A stretch of DNA of 55,997 bases, taken from positions 1-55,997 of the forward strand of contig MTMO01000039.1 of the NCBI GenBank assembly GCA_002011235.1, written 5' to 3'. The notes beneath the pieces were generated by a model. The model was not told where the DNA came from, made no database searches, and saw nothing but the letters and a program-made list of their open reading frames with translations. Position 1 is the first letter of the stretch. The number at the start of each line of letters is the position of its first letter. This DNA comes from Archaeoglobus sp. JdFR-27. GTDB taxonomy: Archaea > Halobacteriota > Archaeoglobi > Archaeoglobales > Archaeoglobaceae. Below are positions 34,912 through 43,810 of the stretch, one piece after another. The translations under genes were made by a program, and so were the position numbers.

Positions 34912-36039
34912 TTACTCATATCTCAGAGCCTCTATCGGCTCGAGTTTACTTGCCTTGAAAGCTGGATAGAAACCACTTATAACCGCTGTTATCAACCCAA
35001 AGAAAACGCCCTGAAGGATTGAGTAGAGGGTTGCCATGCTGAACAAATGTTTGGCTGACTGAAGGATAGCCAGTTCGATGAAGTAACCTCCGAAAATGCT
35101 AAGAAAACCACCGATAACGCTCCCTATCACCCCAAGAATCAAAGCCTCATATAGAAAGATTCTAAGAATTGTGTGTCTGCTTGCTCCTACAGCCCTCATA
35201 ACTCCAATCTCCTTTGTTCTTTCTAGGGTTGACATCAACATTATGTTCAGAATGCTAACACCAGCTACAAGCAATGAAACTCCGGCTATTGCGAGAAGGA
35301 ATAGATTTATCTGATTAAAAGCCTCAGTGATCCTCTCTAAGATAGATCTCAATTCTAAAACTCGAACTTTTTTGTCTCTGGAGTTTATTGACTTCTCTAC
35401 CAGATCTTTAAATTTCTCGATATCTTGGAGACTCTCGACCTTGGCGATTATAGCGGAATAATCTTCCTTGTTAAACAGCTCTGTAAAATCCTTTTCAGAT
35501 ATTATTATTGCGTTGTTTGGATTTATATCAAATCTGGCCCCCTCCTCTTTCAAAATTCCTGCTACTGTGAATTCTTTTTCTTTGATCGTAACCTTATTTC
35601 CGACCCTAATCTTCATTCTTTCGGCAAGATTACTTCCAATGACACATGAGCCTGAAAGCCTGTTACTCCCCTTCTCAACTTCAAAAAGTTCAGTAATTGC
35701 AGCTCTATCCAAACTGTAAATTGTGGTAAAAGTTTTCTTGTTTTTGAGGTAAACAAGCGAACCCTCGTTTTTCAGAGGGATGACAGACTTCAGATATGGC
35801 ATTTTCTCGATTTTAGAGACGATAGTCTTATCTATACTCGAGTATCCTCCTGAGAAGGATGGGGTTATGATAACTTCATTGGCAATATCCTCAAACCTTT
35901 CGAGAACGGTTTTCTTCAAACCCTCACCAAATATCCCGATAGAAGAAATGGCCATAACACCTATCACTATTCCGATGATAGCTAAGATCGTTCTTACCTT
36001 CGTTCTCATCAAGTTTCTTTTGGCCAGCTCGAAGTACAT
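34912..36039 (-). CDS. MacB-like ABC transporter permease (FtsX family)
   Basis: 375 residues. One N-terminal helix (RTILAIIGIVIGVMAISSIG) is followed by a ~220-residue extracytoplasmic MacB core domain, then three C-terminal helices, ending in FYPAFKASKLEPIEALRYE, the typical MacB/LolC terminus. Start ATG 36039 has GAGGCGA upstream; a TTG at 36045 overlapping the ATPase stop is the alternative. It couples ATP hydrolysis to movement in the outer domain (mechanotransmission) rather than classical transport. Confidence 0.9.
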   Translation of the reverse strand: MYFELAKRNLMRTKVRTILAIIGIVIGVMAISSIGIFGEGLKKTVLERFEDIANEVIITPSFSGGYSSIDKTIVSKIEKMPYLKSVIPLKNEGSLVYLKNKKTFTTIYSLDRAAITELFEVEKGSNRLSGSCVIGSNLAERMKIRVGNKVTIKEKEFTVAGILKEEGARFDINPNNAIIISEKDFTELFNKEDYSAIIAKVESLQDIEKFKDLVEKSINSRDKKVRVLELRSILERITEAFNQINLFLLAIAGVSLLVAGVSILNIMLMSTLERTKEIGVMRAVGASRHTILRIFLYEALILGVIGSVIGGFLSIFGGYFIELAILQSAKHLFSMATLYSILQGVFFGLITAVISGFYPAFKASKLEPIEALRYE

Positions 36040-36041
36040 CT

Positions 36042-36725
36042 TCAATCGCCTCGTTTGTCTAAGATTTTACCGTCTCTTATCTTCACAATGCGCTGTGCGA
36101 ACTCAGAAACAGCAGGGTCATGTGTCACTACGATTACTGTGACACCCTCTTTGTTAAGATTCGTGAGAATCTCCATGATGAGTTCTCCACTTTTCGTGTC
36201 AAGATTTCCAGTTGGTTCATCGCATAACAAAATGGTAGGATTGTTTGCTAAGGCTCTTGCTATGGCAACCCTTTGCTGCTGACCCCCGCTAAGCTCAGTG
36301 GGTTTTCTATTAATTTCTCTTTCCAGTCCTACTTTTTCAAGCAACTCGTTCGCTCTTTTCTCTCTCTCGTTCCTATTCAAACCACGGAAAATCATTGGCA
36401 ATTCAACGTTTTCGAGGGCAGTTAGGGTAGGAATCAAATTATATTGCTGAAAAATGAAACCTATCGTATCTCTTCTGAGCCTGGTGAGCTCGTCATCATT
36501 TAACTTTGAGGTATCATTTCCCGCAATCAACACTCTCCCCTTAGTTGGTTTGTCAAGGCAACCAATCATGTTGAGAAGCGTTGACTTTCCGCTCCCTGAA
36601 GGACCCATTATCGCGATGAATTCTCCCTCTTCTACCTTCAAGGATACACCATTCAATGCAATTACTTTCTGCACCCCTAAAGTGTAGATCTTATAGACTT
36701 CTTGAAGCTCCACGACCGCGTGCAT
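36042..36725 (-). CDS. MacB/LolD-type ABC ATPase
   Basis: 227 residues. Walker A GPSGSGKST, Q-loop FIFQQYNLIPTLTALENVEL, signature LSGGQQQRVAIARAL, Walker B ILLCDEPTGNLD and the H-loop VTHD are all intact, with the GNLD variation typical of the LolD/MacB/FtsE group. It lies between the secreted-domain gene upstream and the permease downstream on the same strand. Confidence 0.95.
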   Translation of the reverse strand: MHAVVELQEVYKIYTLGVQKVIALNGVSLKVEEGEFIAIMGPSGSGKSTLLNMIGCLDKPTKGRVLIAGNDTSKLNDDELTRLRRDTIGFIFQQYNLIPTLTALENVELPMIFRGLNRNEREKRANELLEKVGLEREINRKPTELSGGQQQRVAIARALANNPTILLCDEPTGNLDTKSGELIMEILTNLNKEGVTVIVVTHDPAVSEFAQRIVKIRDGKILDKRGD

Positions 36726-36741
36726 CTTATCGCTTGTTAGT

Positions 36742-38100
36742 TTATTTTCTAGACTTTACGAGTGCAACAACAATTATAGCGGCAACGATCACTGCAGCTA
36801 TTCCTATGTAAAGCATAGTATTCCTAGGACTCTTTTCAAAGCTTTTAACAGGAACACTGAACTCTTTGCTTATTTTGTTAACACTTCCTAATTCGTTTGT
36901 CCAGGAAACAATTATCGTACCTTTTTTGGTAACAAGAGGGAGAGAGAAGTCAAAACTGAAGAAGTCTCCCGACTCGAGTTCACCAACGAAGAAGTTCTTG
37001 GTAATATTCTTTGCTATAACCTCTATCACAACATTTCTTGCCTTCGATCTCCCTCCATTGCTCAGATCTCCGGTAATCTTTACCTCTTCAAGTGTCTTCT
37101 TTACATCCAGATTGCTTATTCCCAGAATTTCTTGATCTGTTGCTGTAAATTCGACACTTCTTTGTATTACGTAATCGTTCCCCATCTCATCTTTATAGCT
37201 CACTCTGATTGTTATCTCATTCTTTCCGCTCTTCTCTGGTGAAAAGAGAAAACTTGTAGATGTAGAGGTGAAGGGATCGAGGTAGGGAATTTCCCGTCGG
37301 TTTTCGGAGAACGAAATTCTGTCACCATTAACTTCAACTATGACTCCGTAAACTCTGTCATTCCTCAGATTTGCAAGGGAAACGCTAAGAGATGAGACAT
37401 CGTTTACTGGAAGAACTGAAAATGATAGGTTGTAGGTGAGAAAAACTCCCTTGCTGCTCTCGTATTCTACCTCAACATTTTGAATTGTCTCATGGTAATT
37501 TCTCCCGTTATAGAATGAAATTTTGAATGAAAGCGGTTTATCCTCAGTAGGATAGAATTTAAACGTTCCTGTGGCCTCCTGAAGGGTGTTAAAGTAGAAT
37601 ATGGAAGGTTCTGAGTTGAATAACGGCTCAACCCTTACCTTCTCAAAGTTAATCCTGCTAGCTAAGGAGAATTCAACCTCGTTTACCTCATTAAGAATCA
37701 GTCTTGTTTTTTTGAGAATTAATAATGGTTTCACATCCACAACTTCCACATTAAAAATGTGCTTTTTGCTATCGTTTTTCGTGTTTATAAGTACCTCAAC
37801 TCCGTATAAACCTGGATTTGTTGCCTTTATTGTGAAGGGGAATTCATAGCTTGTCCCTTTAGCGATTACGCCGATTTCTGTGATAAATGATGGCGTTATC
37901 TTAACTCCTGTTGTCTTGAAGGAAATACTTCTCACATCCTCTTCTTTCTGAGATGTTAGAATCAATTTTCCGTCTGCGACATCTCCAGGTAGAAGTACTG
38001 CGGGATTAATCTCTATTTTTGACACCTCTATGGCTTTTGAAGGTATTACAAATAGCAGCGAGATTATCAGGAGTGTAGCCCATATTTGCATGCTTTTCAT
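36742..38100 (-). CDS. Extracytoplasmic immunoglobulin-like protein with C-terminal anchor, partner of the MacB-like exporter
   Basis: 452 residues. A signal peptide (IWATLLIISLLFVIPSKA) leads to a series of beta-rich, immunoglobulin-like repeats of the COG1361/CARDB kind (for example ISNLDVKKTLEEVKITGD), then one membrane helix (MLYIGIAAVIVAAIIVVALV) and a basic KSRK end. The topology puts nearly all of it outside the cell, anchored at the C-terminus. It is first in the three-gene operon and likely contacts the permease's outer domain, as MacA does in bacteria but without homology. Confidence 0.82.
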   Translation of the reverse strand: MKSMQIWATLLIISLLFVIPSKAIEVSKIEINPAVLLPGDVADGKLILTSQKEEDVRSISFKTTGVKITPSFITEIGVIAKGTSYEFPFTIKATNPGLYGVEVLINTKNDSKKHIFNVEVVDVKPLLILKKTRLILNEVNEVEFSLASRINFEKVRVEPLFNSEPSIFYFNTLQEATGTFKFYPTEDKPLSFKISFYNGRNYHETIQNVEVEYESSKGVFLTYNLSFSVLPVNDVSSLSVSLANLRNDRVYGVIVEVNGDRISFSENRREIPYLDPFTSTSTSFLFSPEKSGKNEITIRVSYKDEMGNDYVIQRSVEFTATDQEILGISNLDVKKTLEEVKITGDLSNGGRSKARNVVIEVIAKNITKNFFVGELESGDFFSFDFSLPLVTKKGTIIVSWTNELGSVNKISKEFSVPVKSFEKSPRNTMLYIGIAAVIVAAIIVVALVKSRK

Positions 38101-38203
38101 CAGATCATCCTCCTTGTAGTATGGATTACTACAACTTTTTCACATTAAATAAACTTTACCCTCATTCGGCAGTTTTAAATGAATTCAGGCAAAAATAATC
38201 TTT

Positions 38204-39526
38204 ATGGAAAGTGATGAGGTGCATGAGATCTACGACTTTGTTCAAATGAATCTTTTCTTTGGAGATGAGACTCTGAGCGTTGGAGAGAAGAGATATAATC
38301 CTTTAGTGCTTTTTACAATCATGACATCTTTCCTTAATGGGAAAGAGCTCATTTTTGGCGAGTATGGGAGCGGGAAAACAACTTCAGCTGAGAGGATAAC
38401 GAGCTTAACAAAAACACTCCCGCTGGAGTTCATTCAGGCTACAACAATCCACGGCCACCCTGAGCAGACGGAAGAAAAGATGAAAGCAACCCTCGATCTT
38501 GCAGCTTTGGAGAAGGAGGGAAAAGAAATCATTAGATGGAAACTTCTACCCTTTTCACCAGCCGTAATAATCGATGAGATAAATCGTCTTCCCGTTGGTA
38601 AGCAGAGCATGATTCTGAATGAAGTTGACAGGAACATCTGGAGCTATAGAGGTGAGACCCTAATTTTTGAGGAGGGAAAGTCATTTTTTGGGACAATCAA
38701 CTATCAGGATGCCGGAACAACACTTCTGATTCCCCCACTCCTCGATAGATTCGACATCGCTGTTGAAACGACAATGCTTCACCCTGTGAGGAAGAGACTC
38801 GTGAGACGGGGGGTGGATGACAGCATCCTCCGTGATTCAAAGCTCGCAAAGGAAATGATCGAATACATAATGGAGATGAACGTTTCTGAGAAATCCGGTG
38901 AGGTGGTTAGGTACGTGGCGGAAGTTTCAGTATCTTTCAGAGAGGTAATTGAGGAGAGAGCCAAGAAAAATGGCTTTAATCTGAACCTGCCTGGAAAAAA
39001 GGAAATTGAAGAAATAAACAAAGAGATAGAATCCCTCCCTGTTTCGTTTGATCTTGAACTCCTTATGGACTATCTCGGCCAGGAGGTTTACTGTCATCTG
39101 GGAATGCACAAAGACTTCTCTAAATGCAGCGGTTGCCATTACGCAAACTACATCTGTTCAGATCTTTACTCCATCTCCAACAGGGCTGAGAGAAGTATTC
39201 TGTTATATTCGAAGGCACTTGCGTGGTGGAATGGGGATGAAGAGGCAGATGTGCTCCATTTGACCAGTGTTTTACCCTTTGCCCTCTGGCACAGAACGGA
39301 GATTTCCGACAGGAAGCGATCTGAAATTAGGGATGTTGAAAAAGACGTTAGCGATGAGTTTTTTGCAGTTCAGGATAGTGTAAGGAAGGTGAAGAAGAGG
39401 TGGGAAGAGCATAGAAGTCTTCAGATCGAAGCTTACAACCTCCTCAAAAAGGGCGAAGAGAAAGAGGTAGAGAACATTGCAAACCTGACTGGACATCCCT
39501 TCTTCAAGAGTCTTTTGAGGGGGTGA
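38204..39526 (+). CDS. MoxR-type AAA+ ATPase with a C-terminal cysteine cluster
   Basis: 440 residues. Walker A is GEYGSGKTT (about 52-60), Walker B VIIDEINRLP, and sensor/arginine-finger elements FFGTINYQDAG and LLDRFDIAVE follow, as in MoxR/RavA/CbbQ proteins. Unusual for the family, the C-terminal part has four cysteines at 297, 308, 311 and 318 (C-x10-C-x2-C-x6-C), fit for an iron-sulfur cluster or zinc. MoxR proteins remodel partners bound by VWA proteins, and a VWA gene follows 3 bases downstream. The 103-base gap upstream is a divergent promoter shared with the exporter operon. Confidence 0.85.
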   Translation: MESDEVHEIYDFVQMNLFFGDETLSVGEKRYNPLVLFTIMTSFLNGKELIFGEYGSGKTTSAERITSLTKTLPLEFIQATTIHGHPEQTEEKMKATLDLAALEKEGKEIIRWKLLPFSPAVIIDEINRLPVGKQSMILNEVDRNIWSYRGETLIFEEGKSFFGTINYQDAGTTLLIPPLLDRFDIAVETTMLHPVRKRLVRRGVDDSILRDSKLAKEMIEYIMEMNVSEKSGEVVRYVAEVSVSFREVIEERAKKNGFNLNLPGKKEIEEINKEIESLPVSFDLELLMDYLGQEVYCHLGMHKDFSKCSGCHYANYICSDLYSISNRAERSILLYSKALAWWNGDEEADVLHLTSVLPFALWHRTEISDRKRSEIRDVEKDVSDEFFAVQDSVRKVKKRWEEHRSLQIEAYNLLKKGEEKEVENIANLTGHPFFKSLLRG

Positions 39527-39529
39527 GTT

Positions 39530-40999
39530 TTGGAGGATGAAATCCAAGCTGGAGGAGCAATTCCCAACATGGAGGCATTAAAAGAACTGTTTGAGAAGGT
39601 AAGGAAGAAACTTTACTATCCTCCAGTTGAGAAGTTTGAGGTCTCGGAGGGAGAGAGCAGATTCGAGTTCGGAAGGAGGTTAAAGCTAATCATTGGAAAG
39701 GAAGAGGTCAAAGTGTTCAGCAGAAAAGCCCTTGAAGGGTTGTTTGCGTTGAATCTTAACCATTGGGCAAAGCATCCCTACGATCTCAAGACGATTCTGC
39801 TTGAAGAATATTGGCTTAGGGATTTCGAGAAGAGGTCTGAGATAAGAGATATTTTCGATGATCTCGTTTCCACTCTGGACCTTATATTTAACCGGGGAAT
39901 TGATGAGGTAATCGACTATTATCATCAGGCTCCAATCAGAGGGAAACATGATGTGCTGATAAGGGCGTACCTTCAGAGGGTTAGTGGTGAAATGCTGGTT
40001 GATGTGAACGAAGACATCGAGAGAAGAGTAGATGAATTGATGAAGATAGATTTCCTCGATTTGAGAAAAATGAGATTGAGGATGAATCTAATCAGATTTG
40101 GCAAGATCATAGAAGATTTAATTGAGGGTTTTCAACCTCAGATCAGCGTTGAAGATTTCTCTGAAGAGGATCTCAGAGAGGCTTTAAAAGAGGCTGCTTG
40201 GGAACTCGATGAGAGGGAATTCGAAGATCTATGCAGGTTCATAGGAAAGAAAACAAGCACGGTAATTAAAAAGCCAAGAAAAGTCTGGTATATGGAGAAG
40301 GCAAGAAATTATTCCATTTATATCCAGCCCCGATCGAGGACGGGATCGCTTTATCCCTCGGAAATCAGGGAGTTCGAGTTTGATGACAAAATCGAAGCAT
40401 TCAATCCTGTAGATAGTTATGGAAAGCTGATTCCCGGAATAGCAAAAAAGTACGTTTACGAGGACTTTGAAGGGATGGTAGGAGGCATATCAGATGCTGT
40501 CATCGTGATTGACTCTTCGGGAAGCATGATGGATCCAGAGAGGGGCGTCTCCTATGCTGTGCTCGGAGCTTTTGTGATAGCAAGAAACTATCTCGAGAAC
40601 GGAGCAAGAGTTGGAGTTGTTAACTTTTCAAATGAAAATCTTAGCCTACTTCCCACGAGAGGGGACGTTGTATTTGATCATCTTATTCTTTATCAGGGAG
40701 GTGGAACGCATCTCGATGTAGATGAGTTGAAAATATATTTAGATAGGCTGAGAACTCAACCAGATTTGATTATGATAACGGATGGTGGAATTGAGAACAT
40801 CGATGAGGTTTCAGAGTTTATTTCAAAACTTAAGTCAATGACAGTCATATGGATAAAAAAGCATGTGGAGGGGTTAAAAGAGTTCTCAGAGCGAGTAGAA
40901 AGACTGAAAGCAATGAGAGGGGTTGAGATTTTTGAGGTTGAGGATGAGAAAGATATACCATCTATAGCCGTGAGGAGATTCGGTGATTTTTATGCTTGA
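39530..40999 (+). CDS. VWA-domain protein (MoxR partner)
   Basis: 489 residues. The C-terminal von Willebrand A domain has a perfect MIDAS: VIDSSGSMMD (D328, S330, S332), plus ITDGGIENIDE. The N-terminal ~230 residues are helical and include LNLNHWAKHPYDLKT, whose His-x3-His recalls the peptidase-like part of DUF2201/VWA proteins; a full zinc site is not evident. The TTG start has GGGGGTGA just upstream; an ATG at 39569 is the alternative. The MoxR-VWA pair typically assembles or activates a metalloenzyme or complex. Confidence 0.85.
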   Translation: MEDEIQAGGAIPNMEALKELFEKVRKKLYYPPVEKFEVSEGESRFEFGRRLKLIIGKEEVKVFSRKALEGLFALNLNHWAKHPYDLKTILLEEYWLRDFEKRSEIRDIFDDLVSTLDLIFNRGIDEVIDYYHQAPIRGKHDVLIRAYLQRVSGEMLVDVNEDIERRVDELMKIDFLDLRKMRLRMNLIRFGKIIEDLIEGFQPQISVEDFSEEDLREALKEAAWELDEREFEDLCRFIGKKTSTVIKKPRKVWYMEKARNYSIYIQPRSRTGSLYPSEIREFEFDDKIEAFNPVDSYGKLIPGIAKKYVYEDFEGMVGGISDAVIVIDSSGSMMDPERGVSYAVLGAFVIARNYLENGARVGVVNFSNENLSLLPTRGDVVFDHLILYQGGGTHLDVDELKIYLDRLRTQPDLIMITDGGIENIDEVSEFISKLKSMTVIWIKKHVEGLKEFSERVERLKAMRGVEIFEVEDEKDIPSIAVRRFGDFYA

Positions 41000-41567
41000 T
41001 GTGAGGAAGATCATCGACAGGTATCCGGATGTTCTTGAGGTTGGAAAGGAATCCAAGAAAGCTAAAAGGAAAGCTAAAAGGATCAAGCAGAAAAAGGCAG
41101 AGTTCAAAGAGCTCGGTGAGATACTGGCAATCTATCTCCAGAAGGAAACTTCAGATGCCTTCAGACTGAACTCACATCTGGCGTTTGATTACAGTAGAAA
41201 GGTTCAGCATAGTTTCGGTTTAAGTTTGGATGAGATTGAAGAGATGATTAGTCTGATCCTCCCGGAGAAGATCATTGAATTTGAAGGGGAAATAAGGGTT
41301 AAGCTTTGCGACGACCTTTTCGATAGCTATCTGGGGTATCTCTTCTCTGGATTATACCACGATGTTATAAAAGATAGGGATTCCATTATCTTTGGTCTGC
41401 GAAAGGCTTTGCCTAAGTTTCCCCATCTCTGCTATCGCTTGAGTAATAAGTGGGGTTTTGGATATAAGCATGGTATGGGAGAGCTTATTATCTCGGGCCA
41501 TCCTGGAGGTTACGTTGGCCATGAAATGAGTGGGGAGAAGATAGAGGTTATTCAGTTCGAGCGATAG
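40992..41567 (+). CDS. GXGXG beta-helix protein A, truncated by a frameshift
   Basis: 191 residues as read (ATG 40992; GTG 40983 also possible, overlapping the VWA gene). A basic N-terminus with a duplicated KAKRKAKR segment precedes a helical domain containing SGLYHDVIKD and one or two rungs of the GXGXG beta-helix (GMGELIISGHPGGYVGHEMSG). It is a tandem paralog of the protein at 41760. The helix continues in another frame just downstream (41549-41715), so the intact protein would be about 240 residues. Confidence 0.7.
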   Translation: MLDVRKIIDRYPDVLEVGKESKKAKRKAKRIKQKKAEFKELGEILAIYLQKETSDAFRLNSHLAFDYSRKVQHSFGLSLDEIEEMISLILPEKIIEFEGEIRVKLCDDLFDSYLGYLFSGLYHDVIKDRDSIIFGLRKALPKFPHLCYRLSNKWGFGYKHGMGELIISGHPGGYVGHEMSGEKIEVIQFER

Positions 41568-41715
41568 AGTGGGATATAAAATGAAGGGGGGAGAGGAATG
41601 GACTGGGATAAACATGGTTGGTGGGGAAATAAGAGTGAGGAAGAGCATAAATCCTAAAAAGAGGTTTGGAGGGAGTATATCAGTTTGGAAAGGCGGTTGG
41701 GTTGAAATTAATTGA
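41549..41715 (+). pseudogene. Displaced 3' end of GXGXG protein A
   Basis: Frame-shifted continuation: SSSDRVGYKMKGGEEWTGIN followed by MVGGEIRVRK and ending SISVWKGGWVEIN-stop. VGYKMKGGE repeats the rung VGHEMSGE of the upstream frame, which identifies it as the same beta-helix. The break is a one-base change near 41547-41553. It could be mutation, sequencing error or programmed frameshift; no classic slippery site is apparent. Confidence 0.65.
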
Positions 41716-41759
41716 AATTAGTTGAAATTAGTTGAAATTGAAATTAGTTGAAAAATTGA
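41701..41759. repeat. 10-bp tandem repeat between the two GXGXG genes
   Basis: GTTGAAATTA and close variants occur in tandem about five times, filling the gap right up to the ATG at 41760 and overlapping the end of the broken frame. There is no RBS in it, so initiation of the second gene must rely on something else, such as leaderless transcription or reinitiation. Confidence 0.75.
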
Positions 41760-42470
41760 ATGGATACGTTGGATATGAAAATAATTGATAGGTTGTTGGA
41801 TAGGATTAACATTCCAGAACCTGAGTGTGGGAGAAATTATGAGGAAGCGGTCAATTCAAACAGACTTGAGGACGCTGTTTTAGTCTTCCTTGATTGGGCA
41901 AAAGACAAGTACGGGTGGAGAAAGGAAGTCTGGGAGGAAGCATTTAAGCTTGGAAGGGAGCTAGCAAGTGAATTTTGCATTTCTATTGAGGAGATCTCCA
42001 CAATCCAAAAGTATAGATATGGTGGAATATTTGGCTTTTTCATTTCTGGTCTTATTCACGATCTCATTGGGAGTAAAAGGCTTCGTTTGAGATTGAGTTC
42101 AATGTCTGGGTTGGGGTATAAATTCAAGTCGGGAGAACTGGAAATTTTTGGTGATAAGTTGATCTACCTTGGATTAAAAATGAAGGGGGGAAGGATAATC
42201 CTACATGGAAATGCAGGAAATTATGTGGGTAGGGAGATGGAAGGGGGAGAGCTGATAATAGAAGGAAATGTCAGAAACTGGGCTGGATATGGTATGAAAG
42301 GTGGGAGGTTGGTGATAAAAGGAAATGCTGGGAATGTTTTGGGTGGAAAGATGGAGGATGGAGAGATTGTCGTGTACGGAAGTGCAGGCGAATGGCTCGG
42401 AGAGGATGCGAGAGGTGGAAAGATTGAGGTTAGAGGTAGGGATGTGAAAAATCAAAGTAGTCGATCGTAG
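41760..42470 (+). CDS. GXGXG beta-helix protein B (FwdC/GltS-alpha-like domain)
   Basis: 236 residues. An N-terminal helical domain (1-110) shares FISGLIHDLIG with protein A's FSGLYHDVI. The C-terminal half has about five rungs with the GXGXG pattern (GNAGNYVGREMEGGELIIEG, GNVRNWAGYGMKGGRLVIKG), as in subunit C of formylmethanofuran dehydrogenase and the alpha subunit of glutamate synthase. It has no catalytic residues of its own, and in known enzymes the domain is structural. It ends the MoxR-VWA cassette. Confidence 0.82.
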   Translation: MDTLDMKIIDRLLDRINIPEPECGRNYEEAVNSNRLEDAVLVFLDWAKDKYGWRKEVWEEAFKLGRELASEFCISIEEISTIQKYRYGGIFGFFISGLIHDLIGSKRLRLRLSSMSGLGYKFKSGELEIFGDKLIYLGLKMKGGRIILHGNAGNYVGREMEGGELIIEGNVRNWAGYGMKGGRLVIKGNAGNVLGGKMEDGEIVVYGSAGEWLGEDARGGKIEVRGRDVKNQSSRS

Positions 42471-42644
42471 AGTATTTGTGTGGTTTTCTGATTGAGTTTG
42501 ACTTTTCTACAAGTTTATTATTGGTTTTTTGGTTTTTATTTAGGTTTTTCACTGCACAAATTTCAACGTTTGATCTTAACCTTCCATTAAAAAGTCTCAT
42601 CACCAATCGAAAACATTCTAATAATTTGGAGCAATATACTTATC

Positions 42645-43304
42645 ATGAAACATAGAATTCTTTCAAGACCGAGCTACAGCCTGTTGGAACTTGAACTTGA
42701 GAGTGGAGAAGAAGTGCAGGCTGAGACAGGGGCTATGGTTTACATGAAGAATGTTGAACTGAAAACAGAAATGAAGGGTGGACTCTTCGGGGGTTTGAAA
42801 AGATCGCTCCTTGGAGGCGAGTCCTTCTTCATAAACAGATTTGTCTCTAAAGGTAGAGGACTTCTCGGATTGGCTCCGAGGTATCAGGGCGATATAGTAC
42901 ATATCCCAATGGAAGGGAGAATGTATGCACAAAGCGGTGCGTTTCTTGCTTCCTCTCCTGAAATAAACGTAGATACAAAATGGGGTGGAACAAGAACGTT
43001 CTTTGCTGGGGAAGGGCTTTTCCTTCTGAAACTCGATGGAAGCGGAGATCTATGGCTTTCATCTTTTGGCGGAATTGAAGAAGTGGAGGTTGAAGATTAC
43101 TTAAAGGTTGACACCGGCCATATCGTTGCCTTTGAAGAGGGTTTAGACTTTAAAATCTCCAGAGCAGGTGGATTGAAAGCAACCCTTTTGAGTGGAGAAG
43201 GACTGGTGGCAGAATTCAGTGGGAGTGGGAAGGTCTGGATTCAGACAAGATCTATTGGTGAATATCTTGGCTGGCTCGCCTCCCTCCTTCCAAAGAAGGA
43301 TTGA
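42645..43304 (+). CDS. AIM24/TIGR00266 family protein
   Basis: 219 residues, all beta, with the pattern of the TIGR00266/AIM24 family: AETGAMVYMKNVELKTEM, a GGLFGGLKRSLLGGESFF glycine-rich loop, PRYQGDIVHIPM and GEGLFLLKLDGSGDLW. The fold resembles a double-stranded beta-helix trimer; the function in prokaryotes is unknown. The ~170 bases before it hold a T-rich stretch after the GXGXG genes, so it likely has its own promoter. Confidence 0.88.
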   Translation: MKHRILSRPSYSLLELELESGEEVQAETGAMVYMKNVELKTEMKGGLFGGLKRSLLGGESFFINRFVSKGRGLLGLAPRYQGDIVHIPMEGRMYAQSGAFLASSPEINVDTKWGGTRTFFAGEGLFLLKLDGSGDLWLSSFGGIEEVEVEDYLKVDTGHIVAFEEGLDFKISRAGGLKATLLSGEGLVAEFSGSGKVWIQTRSIGEYLGWLASLLPKKD

Positions 43305-43363
43305 TTGTATTTATCTAAAATTTTTAGTTAATTTTAATTAAATTATTTTTTAAATTAGACTTC

Positions 43364-43810
43364 TCACTCAAATCCAAGTTCACGGAGTATCTCTACTGCC
43401 TTCTGAAGATCTTCGGCTTTAACGAGGATATGATCGGTAGAATAGGATGAAAACACGAGGATTGGTATATTCTTCTCGGCCAAAGCTCTTGAAATCCTTG
43501 CAATAAAGCCTACAGTATCAAATGGCAAAAAAGTTTCGAAAGTTATAAGTCTAAAACCTCTTTCAACCTCTAAACCTTTAGGAAGCTTTTCCTCCTCAGT
43601 AACAATGGTTATCTCCCTACCATCGTTTATCAATGCAAAGAATGGTGAGTTTAGATAATCAAGATAATCAAGATAATCAAGATATTCAAGAGACTCATGA
43701 TACTCAAGATAATCAAGATCGTCAAAATTTCTTGCTCTGGCAACAGCATAAGTGGCTTTGTTAACCTTAAGTTTTACTTTACCTTCCCACTTCTCGCCTT
43801 TCTCACTCAT
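43364..43810 (-). CDS. ACT-domain protein with an expanded repeat insert
   Basis: 148 residues. Residues 10-75 and 85-148 form two ACT-like units (FFALINDGREITIVTEEEKL; PFDTVGFIARISRALAEKNI; STDHILVKAEDLQKAVEIL), as in small amino-acid-sensing ACT proteins. Between them in the first unit an insert reads YLEYHESLEYLDYLDYLDYL; it comes from a 9-base DNA repeat (AGATAATCA on the plus strand, 43653-43690). It overlaps the upstream PUA gene by four bases (ATGA). The ligand is unknown. Confidence 0.82.
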   Translation of the reverse strand: MSEKGEKWEGKVKLKVNKATYAVARARNFDDLDYLEYHESLEYLDYLDYLDYLNSPFFALINDGREITIVTEEEKLPKGLEVERGFRLITFETFLPFDTVGFIARISRALAEKNIPILVFSSYSTDHILVKAEDLQKAVEILRELGFE

